Positions 1 through 10,689 of a stretch of 64,000 nt of DNA are shown here, piece after piece. Location: NCBI GenBank assembly GCA_946406115.1, contig OX291547.1, positions 12,901,001 to 12,965,000 of the forward strand, written 5' to 3'. This DNA comes from Apoda limacodes (taxonomy: Eukaryota > Arthropoda > Insecta > Lepidoptera > Limacodidae). The translations under genes and the position numbers were made by a program. The notes beneath the pieces were generated by a model that made no database searches, was not told the DNA's origin, and was given only the letters and a program-made list of their open reading frames with translations. Position 1 is the stretch's first letter. Every line of letters begins with the position of its first letter.

Positions 1-23
1 TTAACATATGTATTATTCAACAG

Positions 24-169
24 ATCTCATAAAAGATGGCAGAGAAGGGAGTTAAGGTGACTGGGCCTCAGTGCACAACCAGAATGCGATTGTTAAAAAA
101 AAATATAAAGAAATTAAAGATCACAATTCTAAAACTGGTAACAGCCCTAGAAGCTGGAAGTATTATGAG
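24..169 (+). pseudogene. Harbinger Myb/SANT-like accessory protein, exon with SANT domain (broken)
   Basis: An acceptor (TTCAACAG, ending 23) and a donor (GAG|GTAAAT at 169/170) bracket an exon whose translation reads KMAEKGVKVTGPQC and, after a shift, YKEIKDHNSKTG and SWKYYE. That is the second half of the trihelix/SANT DNA-binding domain of Harbinger accessory proteins. Two lesions are visible: a TAA at 30-32 where the family has a lysine codon, and a run of nine A at 95-103 where ten would keep the frame. The exon would join in phase 0 to the one at 1519. Confidence 0.65.
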
Positions 170-734
170 GTAAATATTCATTTAATAATTAGGTTAATTA
201 AGTTTTGCAGTATTCAAAGCATCTAAAATCATAAATGTATTACATTCAAACAGTACATGATCAACTGAACTAAAATAATTATTTGGTACTAGCTGTAGCC
301 GCGGCTTCGCTCGCGCTAATTAAATTAAAGTACACGCTAGTAAATTCTTGATTATATATAGTAAGGAAGTTTGCTGCTATAGCTGCATGTAGCTTTAGTA
401 ATTTGGTTAAAGTTCTTCCTTTGAACTTTTGAATTTGCAGAAAAAAAGGTACCCTATGTGTTAATCTAAGATATCTTCATTCCACATTCAAATCATTCCA
501 ACTGGTCCGTGTCGTGATGAAGTAACAAATACACAAACTTTCGCATATATAATAGGTATATATTCTTAAAAACCTTTAAAAGCACGCTTAATAAAAATGA
601 AACAAAAAGTAGAAAATAAACTCGCATCATGGAGTGAAAAAGTGTGAGCATTTTCAACTACCATACAGCAATACAATAGCATTAGAACCGGTATTTCTCA
701 GGTTCAATTTTCCTGTAATGCTGATTCCGAGATC
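170..734. other. Intron sequence, no gene
   Basis: This is the 5' part of the accessory-gene intron. It contains a short dispersed-repeat trace at about 289-325 (GTAGCCGCGGCTTCGCTCGC), a motif I associate with lepidopteran transposon remnants. Nothing coding is seen; the small open frames here have no recognisable content. Confidence 0.5.
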
Positions 735-1363
735 ATTTGCAAGACAAGGTGAAGCTGGCGTCCAAAATACTTGGTGTACACAACACAGCGAAGCAGTGCT
801 TCACGTCGGGGCAGTGATTGCTGTTTTACAAGTCGCAAGTTCGACCCCATATGGGGTACTGGTGCCATCACCGGGCAGGTGCACCCGGATACCAGCTTGG
901 CCCTTTTGACTCGGTTCAACGACGGGCTGTGAGAATTGTCGACAATTCCAAACTCACTTGCGGTATCGAGCCCTTAAGTCTGAGGAGAGACTTTGCCTCA
1001 CTGTGTGTGTTCTACCGCTTGTACAATGGGTTGTGTTCTGAGGAATTGTTCGAAATGATGCCCACGGATACTTTCTACCATCGCACCGCTCGCCATCGGC
1101 AGGGAATTCATTCTCACACTTTAGAACCTAAATGGTTGCGTACAGTGCGGTTTTAGAGAAACTTCCTCCCGCGAACGCTTAAGTTGTGGAATGAGCTCCC
1201 TGCCAAGGTTTTCTGCAAGGACTACAGTATGGAGTTCTTCAAGAAAGAAGTTATTAGATTTCTGAAGGGTCGGCAACGCGCAAGTGATAGGCTACGGTGA
1301 CCGCTTACCATCAGGCGGACCGTGGGCTTGTTTGCCACCTTAGTGGTTTAAAAAAAAAAAAAA
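735..1363 (+). mobile_element. 5'-truncated non-LTR retrotransposon, C-terminal RT region and 3' end
   Basis: The + strand encodes the end of a jockey/CR1-type LINE reverse transcriptase ORF. Visible blocks are KLASKILGV, YKSQVRPHMGYW, FDSVQRRAVRIV, SLRRDFASLCVFYRLYNG and LKLWNELPAKVF, ending at TGA 1298-1300. In-frame stops at about 810 and at TAG 1154-1156 (a glutamine position in the family) show it is dead. A short 3' UTR and a 14-bp A run (1350-1363) close the copy, consistent with target-primed insertion into the Harbinger intron. A second fragment of the same family lies at 55495-55640 on the other strand. Confidence 0.8.
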
Positions 1364-1518
1364 TTTAGTTGAAAAGTGCCCACGTTTTTTTGCTCCGTGA
1401 TGTATGGCTTATTTTCTACCTTTCAGTTAATTTGTTATAAGAGTGGTGTTTACACGTTTTATAATTCTTTTTTATATATTCATGTTCATCTCATCCAATT
1501 AAAGGTTATTTTTTTTAG

Positions 1519-1639
1519 AGGATGGACAGTATCTTCAGGGAACGTGCATGGGCGCAACCCTTGGCTGTTGTGTCGAGCGACCCTGCAGACCCAGTGCTGA
1601 GCACCAGCAGTGCCAGCGCTACTACTACCTCTAACTCTG
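1519..1639 (+). pseudogene. Harbinger accessory protein exon 2 (first copy)
   Basis: The acceptor TTTTTTAG ends at 1518 and the donor G|GTAACT lies at 1639/1640. The exon reads RMDSIFRERAWAQPLAVV followed by a serine/threonine-rich linker (STSSASATTT). This continues naturally from the SANT exon, which ends in YYE, and is the usual linker between the SANT domain and the C-terminal helix. It leaves in phase 1, which fits the exon at 3760. An identical copy is at 2566-2686. Confidence 0.6.
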
Positions 1640-2565
1640 GTAACTAGATGGAAAATATTTATTACATACTTTTGTAGACTGTCTTCAAAATTTTGGCATG
1701 CTCGCGCGCCCCTCCACTGTTCTTCCTGAGACGGTGTAGTGCAAACAAACTATTTTGTATATATACACACAATACAATTTTCGCATAGTTTATTGTTTAC
1801 TAAAACATATTTAATTATCGTTTTGCTCTGTACTTACTTACACACACATTTGTATACAATGTGGTGTTTTGTAAGTGTTGTTGTGCCAAGATATTGTAGG
1901 TACATTATACTGATTTCTAAATAAACCCAAAAACATCCTTCTTGACACACTCATCGTTACCTACATCTTATAAGGTTAATTGGAGGAAATAAGTGCACAA
2001 CACATTTATCTTAGCACCAAATAACTTTAGTTTTTAGAGTTATGAATAAAACCGTTCGGGCAAATTTCAACTAGTGAATTAATAAACATAGCTAGTGAAA
2101 ATCTTTGGCCGTAAACATTGTCAAGAAAAGACTTAGACTTTAATTGAATTTTAAGTGAACCTTGGCCTTACATTTAAAAGTTTAAAAGATTGTCCTTAGA
2201 AAGGGCAATATTCATTATAGTGGAAACACTAATTTAACTTGACGAATGCACCGGTTAGCTGTCAAAAACTACAGTATGGAGTTCTTCAAGAAAGAAGTTA
2301 TTAGATTTCTGAAGGGTCGGCAACGCGCAAGTGATAGGCTACGGTGACCGCTTACCATCAGGCGGACCGTGGGCTTGTTTGCCACCTTAGTGGTTTAAAA
2401 AAAAAAAAAATTTAGTTGAAAAGTGCCCACGTTTTTTTGCTCCGTGATGTATGGCTTATTTTCTACCTTTCAGTTAATTTGTTATAAGAGTGGTGTTTAC
2501 ACGTTTTATAATTCTTTTTTATATATTCATGTTCATCTCATCCAATTAAAGGTTATTTTTTTTAG

Positions 2566-2686
2566 AGGATGGACAGTATCTTCAGGGAACGTGCATGGGC
2601 GCAACCCTTGGCTGTTGTGTCGAGCGACCCTGCAGACCCAGTGCTGAGCACCAGCAGTGCCAGCGCTACTACTACCTCTAACTCTG
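2566..2686 (+). pseudogene. Harbinger accessory protein exon 2 (second, duplicated copy)
   Basis: Exact repeat of 1519-1639 at +1047 with the same splice signals. If both copies were spliced in, the joint would need phase 0 in and phase 1 out, so inclusion of both would shift the frame; only one could be used productively. Confidence 0.6.
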
Positions 2687-3379
2687 GTAACTAGATGGAA
2701 AATATTTATTACATACTTTTGTAGACTGTCTTCAAAATTTTGGCATGCTCGCGCGCCCCTCCACTGTTCTTCCTGAGACGGTGTAGTGCAAACAAACTAT
2801 TTTGTATATATACACACAATACAATTTTCGCATAGTTTATTGTTTACTAAAACATATTTAATTATCGTTTTGCTCTGTACTTACTTACACACACATTTGT
2901 ATACAATGTGGTGTTTTGTAAGTGTTGTTGTGCCAAGATATTGTAGGTACATTATACTGATTTCTAAATAAACCCAAAAACATCCTTCTTGACACACTCA
3001 TCGTTACCTACATCTTATAAGGTTAATTGGAGGAAATAAGTGCACAACACATTTATCTTAGCACCAAATAACTTTAGTTTTTAGAGTTATGAATAAAACC
3101 GTTCGGGCAAATTTCAACTAGTGAATTAATAAACATAGCTAGTGAAAATCTTTGGCCGTAAACATTGTCAAGAAAAGACTTAGACTTTAATTGAATTTTA
3201 AGTGAACCTTGGCCTTACATTTAAAAGTTTAAAAGATTGTCCTTAGAAAGGGCAATATTCATTATAGTGGAAACACTAATTTAACTTGACGAATGCACCG
3301 GTTAGCTGTCAAAAACTTAAGGGTGAGGTTGGTAACCTGATGACGTCATTTTTTACTCAAGTTATTCAATATATTTTTA

Positions 3380-3645
3380 AATAGTAAAAAACGAGACCCT
3401 ATTAAGACTCCGTTGTCCATCCGTCCGTCAATCACCAAGCTGTATCTCATGAACCGTTATAGTTAGACAGTTAAAATATTCACAGAAGATATATTTCTGT
3501 TGCCGCTATAACAACAAATACAGAATAAAAAATAAAATAAAATAAATATTTAAGGGGGGCTCCCTTAGAACAAACTTTTATAGATAATGGTACGAAACCC
3601 TTCCTGCGCGAGTCCGACTCGTACTTGACCGATTTTTACTAACCC
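3380..3645 (+). repeat. Dispersed lepidopteran-type repeat, copy A
   Basis: Starts near GAGACCCTATTAAGACTCCG and ends GCGCGAGTCCGACTCGTAC. The same family recurs at 11915-12412 and 53365-53772, sharing blocks such as CTGTATCTCATGAACCG, TTTCTGTTGCCGCTATAAC, AAATATTTAAGGGG and GATAATGGTACG. It has no ORF. I take it as a non-autonomous element inserted in the accessory-gene intron. Confidence 0.7.
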
Positions 3646-3759
3646 ATCCCTGGATACGCCTATGCTATGTTTACTATTTCTTTAAATTTAATCTGTAAAA
3701 AACGTGCAACAAAATTTACATGAGTTATAACAAGACCTAATATTTGTATGCAATTTTAG

Positions 3760-3939
3760 GTAATGTCCAACGTAGACGTGTCAATGCCAGAGAAGAGTTG
3801 AAGCAAAAAAAAACATGAAGAGAAGCTAAGGTTACTACGGGAAATAGAAGAGAGGAGGCAAATTTGTCACCAGGAGCGAATGGCTATGGACGCTAGGTTA
3901 ATAGAAGTCATAGAAAGATATTTAAACCGACAAAATTAA
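3760..3939 (+). pseudogene. Harbinger accessory protein last exon (C-terminal helix, frameshifted)
   Basis: The acceptor CAATTTTAG ends at 3759. The exon reads RRRVNAREELKQ, then, after a +1 shift in a nine-A run (3804-3812), a charged helix including KLRLLREIEERRQ and MAMDARLIEVIERYL, ending at TAA 3937-3939. A terminal charged coiled-coil is usual for Harbinger SANT proteins. Eight A would restore one frame, so the run carries one base too many; the first exon has the opposite lesion. Confidence 0.65.
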
Positions 3940-4867
3940 TATTTATACTTTAGTCATTAGTTTAGTTTACAATAGTACCCATTTTATAGATTTCACTTGA
4001 TGGATTGAATACTGCATAACTAATTTGCTAGTTAATAAATAAATATTTACTCACAATATTTTTAGCTTCGAGGGTTGTTCCTAGTTTTAAGAGTCACGAT
4101 CTTTAATTTCTTTATATATTTTTTGTAATAGTCTAGTTGTTCATTGAGGTTCAGTCACCATGACTTTCTTCTCTGTTTTTTTTTTAATTTGATAAATTTA
4201 TTATAATATTATAAATGCAAAAGTTTCGATAAATCGATGTTTCTAACTCAAACACGCCAGAACGGATCTGGCACAGAGATAAACTCTGGAATTGCACATA
4301 GGCTTTATTCCTGGAAAACACAAAAGTTTCCGCGGGATTAGCTATCACTTTCTATAGCAAACTTTTTTTAGTAAGAAAGAAGTAAGAAGCTGGCGTAGGA
4401 ATACCACGCTGATAACCCATTCAGGGCAGGCAGAGCCGCTGGCAAAAACTATAAGCTTGTATAATAATTGGGATTGGTAACACTTTACGTAACAACATTT
4501 AGCACTTTCCTTCTTGTGCTTTGGTAGTATCTGGTAGTACTCAAACTCAACCTATTTCAGATATTTCAACTCCTTGAGCTTGAGAAGCTTCTTGAGACGC
4601 GGACTCTGCTCGCAATTGGGAAGCTTCTTGATAGAGGCAGGAAGCTGTGGATGCTAGAGAAATATTTTGGAAGGCATTTCTTATGAGAATATAAATAATT
4701 TAATATATTCAAAGCCTTTTACCTTAGATTTTAATTAAAAATTTGATGATAAGTTTTAAGATTAATTGTAATTTGGTAGTATTTTTTTTATGAATAAAAC
4801 CAATTTAACATTTTATTATTTATTTAATTTCTATTAGGAAAATTTCGTGCAATATCATCTCTTTTAG
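3940..4867. other. Non-coding interval between the convergent Harbinger genes
   Basis: AT-rich, with short common-repeat stretches (for example 4200-4330, containing ATTATAAATGCAAAAGTTT and an AACGGATCTGG block). The GAAGCTTCTTGA motif occurs twice (about 4586 and 4621). No gene is seen. Confidence 0.5.
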
Positions 4868-7800
4868 CTACTGCTTGTCCCTATTCCCAAGTGTTTCTTC
4901 ATTATTTGGATATAATTGGTCTACTACCTGAGCAGGTTGTATTTCAAAATCTATATCCATGGTGTCATCTCTCATAATGCACACATTATTCAGGATGCAA
5001 CAAGCCGCTATAAAATTTGGCATATGGGCTATATTGTGCATTGGCACACAATTTAATAATGATCTCCATTGAACCTTCAGTTTGCCAAATGCTTGTTCCA
5101 CTCTAACCCTGGCAGATGTAGCGCGTAGGCTGAATCACCAAGCAAATGGGTCCCATCCGGAAACCTATCAGTATCTAAATAATTAGATATAGGTGACAAT
5201 CTAAAGACTCATGTCATGTGTAGAGCCAGGGTAACCTACGAATATACTTGTAAATTGGCATTTAAATCACACAGCCTGAAAAAATACAAATTGAGAAAAT
5301 TAACACATGAATCTATACCAATTTTATGAAGAGGTTAAATTTGTTTGGAGGGACTGTGCAATTACTGAAACTGATACAAAAAAAAATACTTAAACAAAGT
5401 TAAACTATCTTTGATTAAAACAGGTTATATTTTTTGTTTGTTTTGATAAAAATAAGTCTTCAATTTTAAGTATCAATCAATATTTGTAAATCAAGTCGGT
5501 AGAAAATTACCACCTAATCCTAGTGTTATAATGGCCTGCGTGACAGGGGTAAGCCTATAGCGGCAACACTGCTTCTGATGCAGTGTATATGGACTAAGAT
5601 GGCTTATTTGTCCCAAAAGTCGTAAATTATTAGCTTCAAAGTAATTAACGGTAACAGTAGCTTTATTGTTACATAACAACACAAACAACAATAAATCTAT
5701 TGCCAAGTGGTAAAAGTAATAGTATTATTAACTCTCCAATAGATGTCAGGAAGAGTCATATTTTTTGGTTTAGCATTGCCTGAAAACATGGATAAAATTT
5801 TCTAAAAAATGAAACCTAGCTAGATTGATTTACCCTAAATTTTATCAAAATCGTTGGGGCCGTTTTCGAGATTCAGATTATATACTAATATATGCATATA
5901 TACAAGAATCTATAGCATCATTGATTTTCACCAAGATTTTCCGTGAATCCATTTTACATATTTATTGAGAGATCAGCTTAGATACAAACAAGCAAGTTCT
6001 ACAAATGTACAAAAATTCACATTATTGGAATTTTAGTAACTGAAAAAACTACTGTGACATACAGACTAGCTAAGTCTCACTAAAAGCCACCCCTTTTTAC
6101 TGTACCTAGAGCAGTATAGTAAAATTTAACAGAAACCTAGATACAAAAACTGCTAAATATCCATTGCAACTATTATATATACCTGCATTTACAAAGATGC
6201 ATAACTTTTGCAATTAATATAATCCTGTTTATTTTCCTCAGGACTCTCAATTTCAAAATGGGTGCCATCTATTGCTCCCACTACACCAGGAAATGAGGTG
6301 TTTCTTTGAAATGTATCGGCTATAAGTAAGCATTGTTCATGTGTTGGCCACTTTACAAAAAGGCTAATGTGCTTGACCAAAGCTTCTGTGGTTCTTCGTT
6401 CTGCACGATAAGCAGTAGCTTTACCAATATTGAACCTGTCGCTCAGTGACCTGTAACAAAAATAATTTAACATTTCAAAAATACCTACAGTATTATAAAT
6501 AATCAAACAATTTTTTAGTAATATACTAGGCAGGGTGGACAAATTTAATTGAAAAGTTAACCTTGGTTAATGATATTTTTTTATTAAAGAAGTTAACCTC
6601 CATAATTGTTAAAGTGCTAAATATTTCTAAATTGAATGCAATTTTGGATTTCTTTACGAAAATCAACATATTGGGCTTGTAAAAACAAAAGCTTGTTTCT
6701 GCTCATATTTCAGGGCTTTGCTTTTAAACTACGATATAGGAGTAAGCTCGTTGACTGCAGATTTACTATTAATTAATAACTACATTCCTTTGTTTATTCA
6801 GAGCACCTGCAACTTTCCCTTACATAAACTTCTTGACTTTTGACAACTATCATATATTTGTAGCTGGGCCTACACTATCTATCACTTGATATAGTACAAT
6901 GAATCTGATGTAGCCATTAAGTTATATATTTCTGCAGAAAAATACCAAATTTTTATTTTCTTTTTAACAGCAAAACTGCAGGACCACTAACTAATAGTAT
7001 TGGATTAGGATAATAGATCATAGTAAAAATCATCAACCCAATATACCAAACTGTATGATTCTGGTGTAGCCATCTTCCATATGGAGATCATTAGTTGAGT
7101 TTTAGGACATACCATTTCTCGTCCAGTGACATTTCTTCTTAATTCAGGTTCAATAATGTTCAGAAGAAATTCAAAAGTAGACCTAGATAATCTGAAATAA
7201 TTAAAAGTTCTTTTAAATTGGTTTTGCAATAGACATTTGGTAATGTTTAGACATAGTAATTGCAGCTATGTTCAACATTATACTGCAAGGATAGGTTGAA
7301 ATACTATACTAAGCTCTGCCTGCAATAATTCTGGTTATTGGTATGGGATTCCTACGGCAGCTCCTTTTTTATAGAGAATGTTTGTTACAGCACACTATAA
7401 CTATAGTTCATCTGAATGGAATTTGGTTATAGTTATTTATGTGGAAGTTTTAGAATTTTTGGAAAAATAGTAATGAATCCTTTTCCATTCTGGATTTGTA
7501 AGTGACCAACTAGGTTACTGTGTTGTGACACTAAGCAGTAACAAACAAATAAACAGATTGTCACAATTAGCCACCTTGTCCAGATACACTGCATCAGAAG
7601 CAGTGTTGTGGCGATGGGCTCACAACCTGTCACACTGTCTAAAGTGGTCAGTTAAATCTGTCCCCTACAGTGTTATGTGTGTTTATATATCCAGCCACAG
7701 GTTAACACTTCCGAGAAATAAAAACCGTGGCGATGTAAAAACATATTGGTAAGGATTTATATTCACAATTAATGATGCTTAACTGGCATTTAGGTACCTA

Positions 7801-7998
7801 CATAAAGTGAGACTAGCATTCTTCATTACTGTATAAATTTACAACTCCAACGACGTAATTCTGTACTCTTGGGCGGGCAAGACGGGGTTGTACATCCTCG
7901 TCTGTAGATTCATCACTACTGCTAAGAAGCCATGAATTGTCTTCTTCATCACTCTCATGCTTATTGGAATTTGGTCTACTCATAAGATACATATCCAT
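4868..7998 (-). pseudogene. HARBI1-like PIF/Harbinger DDE transposase (broken)
   Basis: Four blocks on the - strand fit the HARBI1 family in order. 7998-7813 is the acidic N-terminus, ending near RPRVQNYVVGVV. 7229-7051 holds FNYFRLSRSTFEFLL and ISIWKMATPESY. 6450-6183 holds SDRFNIGKATAYR and the first catalytic block VGAIDGTH. 5275-4868 holds AVCDLN, the second acidic block YPGSTHD, and VRVEQAFGKLKVQW with the last catalytic glutamate. Acceptors (TTACAG at 6451, TTCAG at 5276) and the donor CAG|GTATAT at 6183 are present. Lesions: the exon-2 donor reads ACAGTTTGG, apparently lacking one G; there is a stop just before the 6183 donor; there are frameshifts near 5237 and 5205; and a segment between SAYAL and SARVRVEQ is missing. 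Confidence 0.8.
5500..7640. repeat. Pair of inverted ~60-bp repeats inside the Harbinger introns
   Basis: The block around 5560-5600 (CTGCTTCTGATGCAGTGTA) reappears reverse-complemented at about 7578-7610 (TACACTGCATCAGAAGCAG), with weaker flanking match toward GTGACAGG/CCTGTCAC. They lie in different introns of the transposase gene, in opposite orientation, and look like two insertions of one small element. The coordinates span both arms; the sequence between them belongs to the transposase. Confidence 0.55.
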
Positions 7999-8399
7999 AG
8001 CTAAATTACGGGTAATTTTTGAACTCTGATTTACAAAGCTAGGGTCTACAGTGAAAGCAGAAACTATGTACAGCCGCTAGAAGGTACACGATCGCGATTG
8101 TAGCAGCAAAAACAGAAAACGCTCTAAAATTCAAAGCTTGATTCTCACGACAAGAAAAAACAGTAAAATCCTCAAAATACACAAACTGAACTGTCAAAAG
8201 TGACACGAAACGCGTTTCGTTTGAACAATTTTAGCGCCGCTGGAATTATAAGCTGCGCTCAAATGGAACGGGTAATTGGTGCTAAAATGAGGTTTTACTA
8301 TTAAATTTCAACGCGGCTCAAAAGAAACGTGGCAGTTGACTTACGTTGCGTTTCGTCTAAGCGGTTTGCTACGAAATTTTGCTACCATTAACCCATGTC

Positions 8400-8699
8400 G
8401 GGGGGGTGGGTATTTTGCGCTACTTTTTGACAGCTGTCAAATGTGAAAATGAATCCTTTGAGAAAAAGTGCTAAGAATATTCAAAATTTCACATAACAAA
8501 TTTTTCGTTGGTATCCCAAAATAATCTTCAAACCCCTATACCGACTGGATTTTATAAATGTCGGTAAAAAAATCTAGCATGGCTAGTAAGTATAGTGGAT
8601 GCTATTGGTACAGGTTTTTTGTTGAAACAAAGAAAAGAGTAGCATAAACTAGATTCATTAAAAATTATGATGAATTAAATAATGCCCTTTCTTAAATTG
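8400..8699. other. No gene; right flank of Harbinger element
   Basis: A GC-rich patch (about 8395-8410, a G run followed by TGGG) and AT-rich sequence. The right Harbinger terminus may lie at or before this G run, but no inverted partner is available inside the window. Confidence 0.35.
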
Positions 8700-9730
8700 T
8701 AAATTCATTTAACGCTAATATTTTGTTACTTAATGAAAAAATAAACAAATGTGTTAATTTTACATTACCAAATGTTAGTCAGATACAGACATGTATTAAT
8801 ATTAATGGCGAGCAATTAAAACTTGTTAATTCAACAGTCTTTCTTGGCATAACGCTGGACGCTAAACTTCAATGGGGTCCTCATATTTATAACCTAGTCA
8901 AAAAACTTAGCTCTGCTGTGTATGCGATCAAGAAAATAAGACAATTGACCGATGTCGACCCTGCAAAAATAGTATATTTTAGCTATTTCCATAGTTTAAT
9001 GACATATGGTATCCTATTGTGGGGTAGCGCTGCTGATGTAAATACAATATTTTTGTTACAAAAAAGGGCAATTCGTGCTATTTATAAATTAGGATCTAGG
9101 ATATCTCTGAGGGATAGGTTTAGGGAAATAAAAATTTAAATTTTAGCGTCGCAGTACATATATAAAAATCTTTTATATGTACATAAAAATATCAATAGTT
9201 TCAGCAAGAAAAGTGACGTTCACAAAGTAAATACTAGAAGTAAAAATAAGCTGTTGGTGCATGATACACGTCTACACAATAATTAACTCTTTTATGGGGC
9301 AATGTATACACTTTTGCAACAAAGTTTCCAATAAAATTCAAAATCTATCAATAAGTAAATTTAAATCTTTTATCAAGCAGGTACTTTGTAAAAAGGCATA
9401 CTACAATATTTCAGACTATGTAAATGATAAAAATCCTTGAGACTGATGATGCTCAATTACAGGATGCATAGGTAAACCAAAATAAAATGGAAATATTATA
9501 AAATTGTACGGCTTAAATTTTTATTTAAAAAATTGATTGTATTTTTAGTTTTTATGATGTTTTTTAAAAGAGTAACTATCGATGTCTTGCCGGATTCTTC
9601 TCGGTTGAAATCAACAACATTGTGAACCGGAGGGAAGGTGGGAGGGTTCAAAAAAAAAAATATAACTTTGAGATTCAAAAGTGATTGTAATATACTAATT
9701 TGAATAAACCATTTTGACATTTGACTTTGT
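8700..9730 (+). mobile_element. 5'-truncated non-LTR retrotransposon (jockey/CR1-like) with 3' UTR
   Basis: The first 440 bp encode the end of a LINE reverse transcriptase: VFLGITLDAKLQWGPHI, AVYAIKKIRQLTD, YFSYFHSLMTYGILLWG and LLQKRAIRAIY. The later thumb region continues in shifted frames to about 9440 (KNLLYVHKNINSF). The 3' UTR has a recognisable block near 9575-9720 (TCTTGCCGGATTCTTCTCGG, then GAATAAACCATTTTGACATT), repeated at 47390-47575. Frameshifts after 9139 show the copy is dead. Confidence 0.8.
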
Positions 9731-10375
9731 TTTAAGTATATTTAATTTAAATAGGTCTACTTAATTCCTAATAGATTGTGATACTCAATTAACACAAAAA
9801 ACAAAATGCTAAAATAAATACAATACGAAAATCCTAGTTTTCATCAATATTAATTGTTTACAAAATTCATTTTAGAAATGCCTAAATGCATACAATTTAA
9901 TACCGCGCATGCATACCTCCCTACTAATTTTGTGACTTTGATTTTCGCCCGCCGCAGCGCTTGGCCTAGCGGGGGCAGGGGGGTGGCGCTTGCGGCGACA
10001 CGTGCCGGGCGGCCGGCACATGACTTCAGTCAGTGCAATGACGTAGCACCGCGAATAACCCAACACGTCGAGTTCGTCCGAGTGCTACTTGTATGTTTAA
10101 AAGCGCAACATACACAATAAACATGCCTAGGACAATACCACGTTATTGTCCCTACTTACCTACCTATGTAATTATTTTATTTTTTTAATTTTTGTCTTGT
10201 AAATAATTATTAATGAGGATCAGTACAGATTAAACAAATTAAATAGAATTGACACCTATGTTGTTCTCTATAACATAAGAATGGTATATCTTTTTGAATT
10301 ATTAAAATCGGACCATTACTTACAGAGATATTAAATAATAAAATAACTCTTCCATGCCGCTAAAAGCCAATGCGC
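9731..10375. other. Interval with a GC-rich island, no recognised gene
   Basis: The stretch 9945-10090 is strikingly GC-rich for this window (CGCCCGCCGCAGCGC, GGGGGCAGGGGGGTGGCGC, GGCGACACGTGCCGGGC). Open frames cross it on both strands but none resembles a known protein. It could be a relocated or neighbouring promoter/CpG-rich fragment. Confidence 0.4.
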
Positions 10376-10539
10376 CGCGATTGCGTGTGACGTCATCGTA
10401 CTTGAACGGACAGCGCTCTCATTTAAAAGTCGCTCACGACTCGACGGAGCTGAGACGCGATATGTACCTAAATAAAGTGTCGATACATATCAAGGGTGTT
10501 AATTTGTGATAATTACTATAAAATCAATACCTACACATT
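10376..10539 (+). promoter_or_regulatory. Candidate promoter with CRE palindrome
   Basis: TGACGTCA at 10388-10395 is a perfect CRE/ATF site. A TATA-like TTTAAAAG follows at about 10421, then a GC-rich transcription-start-like stretch, then the ATG at 10540. The context resembles the promoter-like block at 12754 on the other strand. Confidence 0.45.
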
Positions 10540-10682
10540 ATGAGTATTAATAAAGTTGAAGCTGGTTTTGTACAAGCTCAATCAGATAACCTTCCGAAAG
10601 TGGATTCTTTTATGGTATTTGAATACCTAGGTAATCATTCGAAGTTTACCAGTGCTGAGGTCCGTGGCCGGAAACTACAGAA
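10540..10682 (+). CDS. First-exon fragment, possibly a SWIM-type zinc-finger protein
   Basis: ATG at 10540 opens a frame beginning MSINKVEAGFVQAQSDNL and continuing PKVDSFMVFEYLG to a donor AA|GTAAGG at 10682/10683; without splicing it stops at 10684. The VEAGFVQAQSDNLPKVD start reminds me of insect proteins that continue into a SWIM zinc finger, but no SWIM exon is visible downstream, so the family call is weak. It could be a gene fragment or the 5' end of a decayed mobile gene. Confidence 0.35.
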
Positions 10683-10689
10683 GTAAGGT

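Larger units (their letters stand above)
1221..3317 (+). repeat. Tandem duplication, two copies of a 1047-bp unit
   Basis: Copy 1 is 1221-2267 and copy 2 is 2268-3314. The copies look identical wherever I compared them, including the 14-A run (1350-1363 and 2397-2410) and all small open frames, which repeat at an exact offset of 1047. The junctions share the trinucleotide ACT (1221, 2268 and 3315). The left breakpoint is inside the LINE fragment, so the duplication is younger than that insertion. The unit carries accessory-gene exon 2, which is therefore present twice. Confidence 0.95.
1..8400. mobile_element. Decayed PIF/Harbinger DNA transposon (left end outside window)
   Basis: Two genes of a Harbinger element converge tail to tail: a Myb/SANT-like accessory gene on the + strand (exons at 24-169, 1519-1639 and 3760-3939) and a HARBI1-type DDE transposase on the - strand (7998 to 4868). 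In this superfamily the two proteins act together, the SANT protein helping the transposase reach the nucleus and bind the ends. Both genes carry stops and frameshifts, so the copy is dead. The left terminus is before base 1. The right terminus should lie just beyond the transposase start, in 8000-8400, but I could not identify a terminal inverted repeat, so the right limit is approximate. Confidence 0.75.

Noticed and set aside
1376..1600. 74-codon ORF repeated identically at 2423
   Set aside because: It is duplicated only because it lies in the 1047-bp tandem unit; the frame overlaps the intron and the real exon 2 reads in another frame.
7525..7752. 75-codon ORF on the + strand in the Harbinger region
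   Set aside because: It lies across the inverted-repeat insertion in an intron of the transposase and has no recognisable domain.
9854..10120. GC-rich ORFs on both strands near 9.9-10.1 kb
   Set aside because: Opposing open frames arise from GC-rich sequence lacking stops; no protein similarity or splice context was evident.
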